A stretch of 64,000 nucleotides of DNA, taken from Armillaria gallica. Its lineage: Eukaryota > Basidiomycota > Agaricomycetes > Agaricales > Physalacriaceae. Location of the stretch: NCBI GenBank assembly GCA_037576215.1, contig JBANDB010000007.1, positions 2,015,001 to 2,079,000 of the forward strand, written 5' to 3'. The notes beneath the pieces are model-generated. The model was not told the origin of the DNA and searched no databases. It saw only the letters and a list, made by a program, of their open reading frames with translations. The first letter of the stretch is position 1. Every line of letters begins with the position of its first letter. This document shows, in pieces, positions 61,142 through 64,000 of the stretch. A program made the translations under genes and the position numbers.

Positions 61142-62395
61142 CTAAGAACCGCCTAGGCCAATCCACTCCATTCGCAGAGCCCTCCACTCTGGGCTCTTCA
61201 AATACGACTCGTCGACGCGCTCCCATCCGATAATATCAGTACTTCGTCCAAATATATCAGGGTTGCTTTTGATGAACACAGATTTCATCAGAAGAATGGG
61301 ACCATGTAGTGGTTGCCCCGCAGTCGCATGCAGAAGGACGCTTGCCTTCTCATTGCGCTGGCGTTTACTCAGTGCCATGTCATCCATGAAGACTTCATAG
61401 CTTCTGTGCAACCTGCCTACGCCAACACCGTTTGGCTTTCCGGTTTTCTGTAGTTTCAGTCATGAGGCTAGACTTCCATGCACATCGAAAAGGCTGGACG
61501 CACATACGCGACTTGATCTTCCGAGTGAAGTACCGCACTACCCACATATTGACACCCAATCAACTCGGCGATTTTGGCTTGTGAATTGTCGTCTTTTTGT
61601 ATGGTCACTTGGCGTATAGGCTGTCTGACTGATTCTGGAATCACTAGAAAATGCATAGGCGGATCTTCTCCTGCTTTTGGATGACGTCGATATGTCATTA
61701 CTATTTCAGGCAGACGATCATGGGTGTGAGGTGGAGGGATACTAATGTCGTGTGCATTCGCCATGGCAATAGCTGTCTCCAGAGAACTAGATTGTGTATT
61801 GGTCAAAGACCGACTCGGGGAAAGGTGAAAGCCATCTTACATATGTTGGGGGTCAAGAACCCTAGATATTGCGGTGTCAATGTCATGTTTCCATCGAGCC
61901 TTCTGCTGTTGCTGCTCGACCGTCAAGGATGGCAAGTCAGAAAGAAGTCCTAAGGCTCTCTCCCACGCTTCAATACTGTCACCGTGGTCATCAACGGCCT
62001 AGCGTAAATTTATATATCAAACCAGGCCCTAATATAAAGAGACAAAGCTGACCTCGCAAGCGGTCCCTAGACGATGCCACCCCTTGATATATTTTGGGTC
62101 AATCGCGGTCGCCTGATTATCAATGAGCTCTGAGCACGCTGTGGTCATCTATAGAATTACTTTTCGAGCGTCGGAGATAGCATCCTCATACCTAATCAGT
62201 AGCATCAGCATCTCGCAGTATTAAGTGAACAAGAACGTACTGTTGTAAAGCATAGTTACATGCTGAACGGTTAGCGTATAGAATGGCGTTTTCTTCGTCA
62301 ACTTTGAGAGCCTCGGTGAATTTTTCTTTTGCCTGGGCATATTTTTTCTGCCTAAAGTACTCCTTCCCTTCTTCTCGCAAACTTTCCGACGACAT
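61142..62395 (-). CDS. TPR-repeat co-chaperone-like protein
   Basis: The start ATG at 62395 reads MSSESLREEGKEYFRQKKYA. The first TPR is KYAQAKEKFTEALKVDEENA, followed by ILYANRSACNYALQQYEDAI across an intron. The second and third are DARKATAIDPKYIKGWHRLG and DHGDSIEAWERALGLL. After an intron comes a Gln-rich linker, and further exons carry DRLPEIVMTYRRHPKAG, VTIQKDDNSQAKIAELIGCQ and a C-terminal VIL-type segment ending RMEWIGLGGS at 61142. The N-terminal TPR set resembles those binding Hsp70/Hsp90 tails (with the N..N carboxylate-clamp Asn visible in YANRSACN). The C-terminal domain is unrecognised. About five exons. Confidence 0.72.
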
Positions 62396-62529
62396 GAGCT
62401 GAAACCAAGTGGTGGTGATGAAGAAAGGTGTCGTGACCGTGTTCTACATTTATACTAAGACCCCGCGCTTTGCCAAACAACGACGACAGGTAGCCAAATA
62501 GACTTTTTTTTCTTTCCAATACCCGACCA

Positions 62530-64000
62530 ATGTCGACGCTCGGCAAACGGAAGGAGCGTGACGAGGAGCCTGTTGGACATGGGTACGGTTCCATGAACTC
62601 TCAAGAATAGATTGATACTAATATTTGGGACCAGCTCAACACTCTTCGTTTCCAATCTTCCCTACACCGCGACTTCTGTCGATTTGCAGACTCTCTTCTC
62701 CGATATCGCTCCAGTTCGCTCAGCATTCGTGGTAACAGAACCTGGAACAGGTGTCTCCAAGGGTGTGGGATATGTCTCTTTCGCGATAAAAGAAGACGCA
62801 CAGGCTGCATTCGACAAAATTTCAACGGATGGTATCGCTCTTGTCGGAAGAAATTTACGAGTTCAATGGGCAGAAAATAAAGTGTGTCATGATCTTATGT
62901 ATCTAAGTAGTACTGCTATAACAATGCTCCTCAGCCCAAAGACAAAACCGAAAAAGTAAAGGTGGAAGCAAAACCTAAGCAGATACCTACTCCTCGCCCA
63001 CGGGCGCCCCAGGATCCACTGGCGATACGCACCATCGTAGTAACTGGGCTACCTTCCTCAGTAGATTCCAAATCTTTGTTATGGAAAAAGTTTCGAAAAT
63101 ACAAGGGCGCAGAGAACGTGGAATGGCCGGTGGATGAGGGCGCAGGTGCGTCCATCTTTTATGTTGCTGCTATCCCATTTACCTATCTTAAACATAGCGC
63201 ATGTACTTTTCTCAACTCCCTCAGCAGCACATGAAGCTGTTGACAAACTCCACGCTCATGTTTACAAGGGTTCTCTCCTTTCCGTGACGCTGAAAAAACG
63301 TATGGACAGTCTGGCAAAGGCATCCAAGGCGGATATAAAGGCCGCGGCGCCCAATCACTCTAGTAGACTTATCATTCGAAACACCCCTTTCAACATTACC
63401 GAGCAAGATTTACGAGCTCTCTTCCTTCCGTATGGCCCGATACACTCCATACATATTCCCAAGGGCAAGGATAACGGCCGATCCCGTGGTTTTGCATTTG
63501 TCTGGATGCTCAGTAAGAAGGATGCCGAGAAAGCCATGGAGTCGTGTAATGGGAAAGTAATACGGGCTGGAATGGCGGAAGGAATGGTGTCGGATAAGCA
63601 GAAGAAGAAAAAGCAGCGGAGACTGGAGAAGAAGATGCAGCAGGGAGAAGGCACGAATGGCGACGATGATAACGATGAAGCGCAGGAAGCGGAAAAGTCT
63701 TCGGAGCGGACAATTGCTGTGGATTGGGCTCTGAGTAAGGATAAGTGGGAGGAGGAGAAGACACGGATGGAGGAAGACGACGACGTTGAAATGGAAGATT
63801 CCTCAAGCGAAAAAGACGAAGAAAGTGATGAAGAGGAACAACTGGGTGTCCACGATGGCACCGACGAGGATGCGGATGACTCTTCTGATGAAGAGGACGA
63901 GAACGACGAAGAACCGGTGAAACCACAACTTCCCCCTCCTGAAACTGGGACAACGCTTTTCATTCGGAACGTGCCTTTTACTGCGACTGAGGACGAACTA
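62530..64000 (+). CDS. NOP4: Nop4/RBM28-type multi-RRM nucleolar protein, 5' part
   Basis: The start ATG at 62530 (MSTLGKRKERDEEPVGHG) is followed by an intron, then RRM1 with STLFVSNLPYTATSVDLQTL (RNP2) and KGVGYVSF (RNP1). RRM2 begins RTIVVTGLPSSVDS and is split by an intron. RRM3 has RLIIRNTPFNITEQDLRALF and RGFAFVWM, with the RNP1 aromatic residues kept. A long Lys-rich then Glu/Asp-rich linker follows (63590-63920), and a fourth RRM starts TTLFIRNVPFTATEDEL at the edge of the window. The layout of several RRMs with an acidic linker before a late RRM is that of yeast Nop4 and human RBM28, needed for 60S ribosome assembly in the nucleolus. Introns are GT-AG. The 3' end lies outside the window. 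Confidence 0.82.

Overview
The window looks like nuclear DNA of a filamentous basidiomycete, most likely an Agaricomycete. The genes are packed on both strands and carry many short introns (about 45-60 nt, mostly GT-AG). The gene families point the same way: an array of FunK1 fungal-type kinases, two DUF6593 genes, an RTA1-like membrane protein, a questin-oxidase-like protein and a sucrase/ferredoxin-like protein. The species cannot be read from the sequence.

Positions 1-17,000 are repeat-rich and decayed. An unrecognised gene (915-1, running off the left edge) and a stop-interrupted unrecognised gene (2380-1610) lie beside a Ty3/gypsy relic on the minus strand. The relic has an upstream membrane-type ORF, gag with a zinc knuckle, protease, reverse transcriptase and a truncated RNase H, and is riddled with in-frame stops that are almost all TGA. 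To its right is a DUF2235 hydrolase gene split by a Ty1/copia element. Both LTRs and a 5-bp target duplication of that element are visible, and removing it rejoins one open frame. The copia element itself carries an AT-rich insert that includes part of mitochondrial nad4.

Positions 18,000-27,100 hold ordinary single-copy genes: an AGC-type protein kinase (-), an RTA1-like protein (-), an aldo-keto reductase (+), a short-chain dehydrogenase (+) and an RpiB-type sugar-phosphate isomerase (+). Positions 27,100-38,300 are a tandem FunK1 array on the minus strand: one near-complete gene and three truncated or decayed copies. One duplication breakpoint lies inside the 3' end of the RpiB gene.

Positions 38,800-42,200 encode a RING-H2 ubiquitin-ligase-like protein with a possible N-myristoylation signal. 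Positions 44,000-51,600 are a tandem segmental duplication. Each unit carries a DUF6593 gene and the convergent 3' end of a P-loop adenylate-kinase-like gene, which is complete only on the right side. The second unit is interrupted by a 2.5-kb terminal-inverted-repeat element with an 8-bp target duplication. That element in turn contains two nested miniature transposons.

Positions 52,600-64,000 are again gene-dense: a glycerol-dehydrogenase-like protein (-), a questin-oxidase-like protein (-), a secreted six-hairpin glycosidase-like protein (+), a sucrase/ferredoxin-like protein (-), a TPR protein (-) and the 5' part of a Nop4/RBM28-type ribosome-biogenesis factor (+). All exon joins were inferred by eye from splice signals and reading-frame continuity. 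Family names come from remembered motifs, not from searches.
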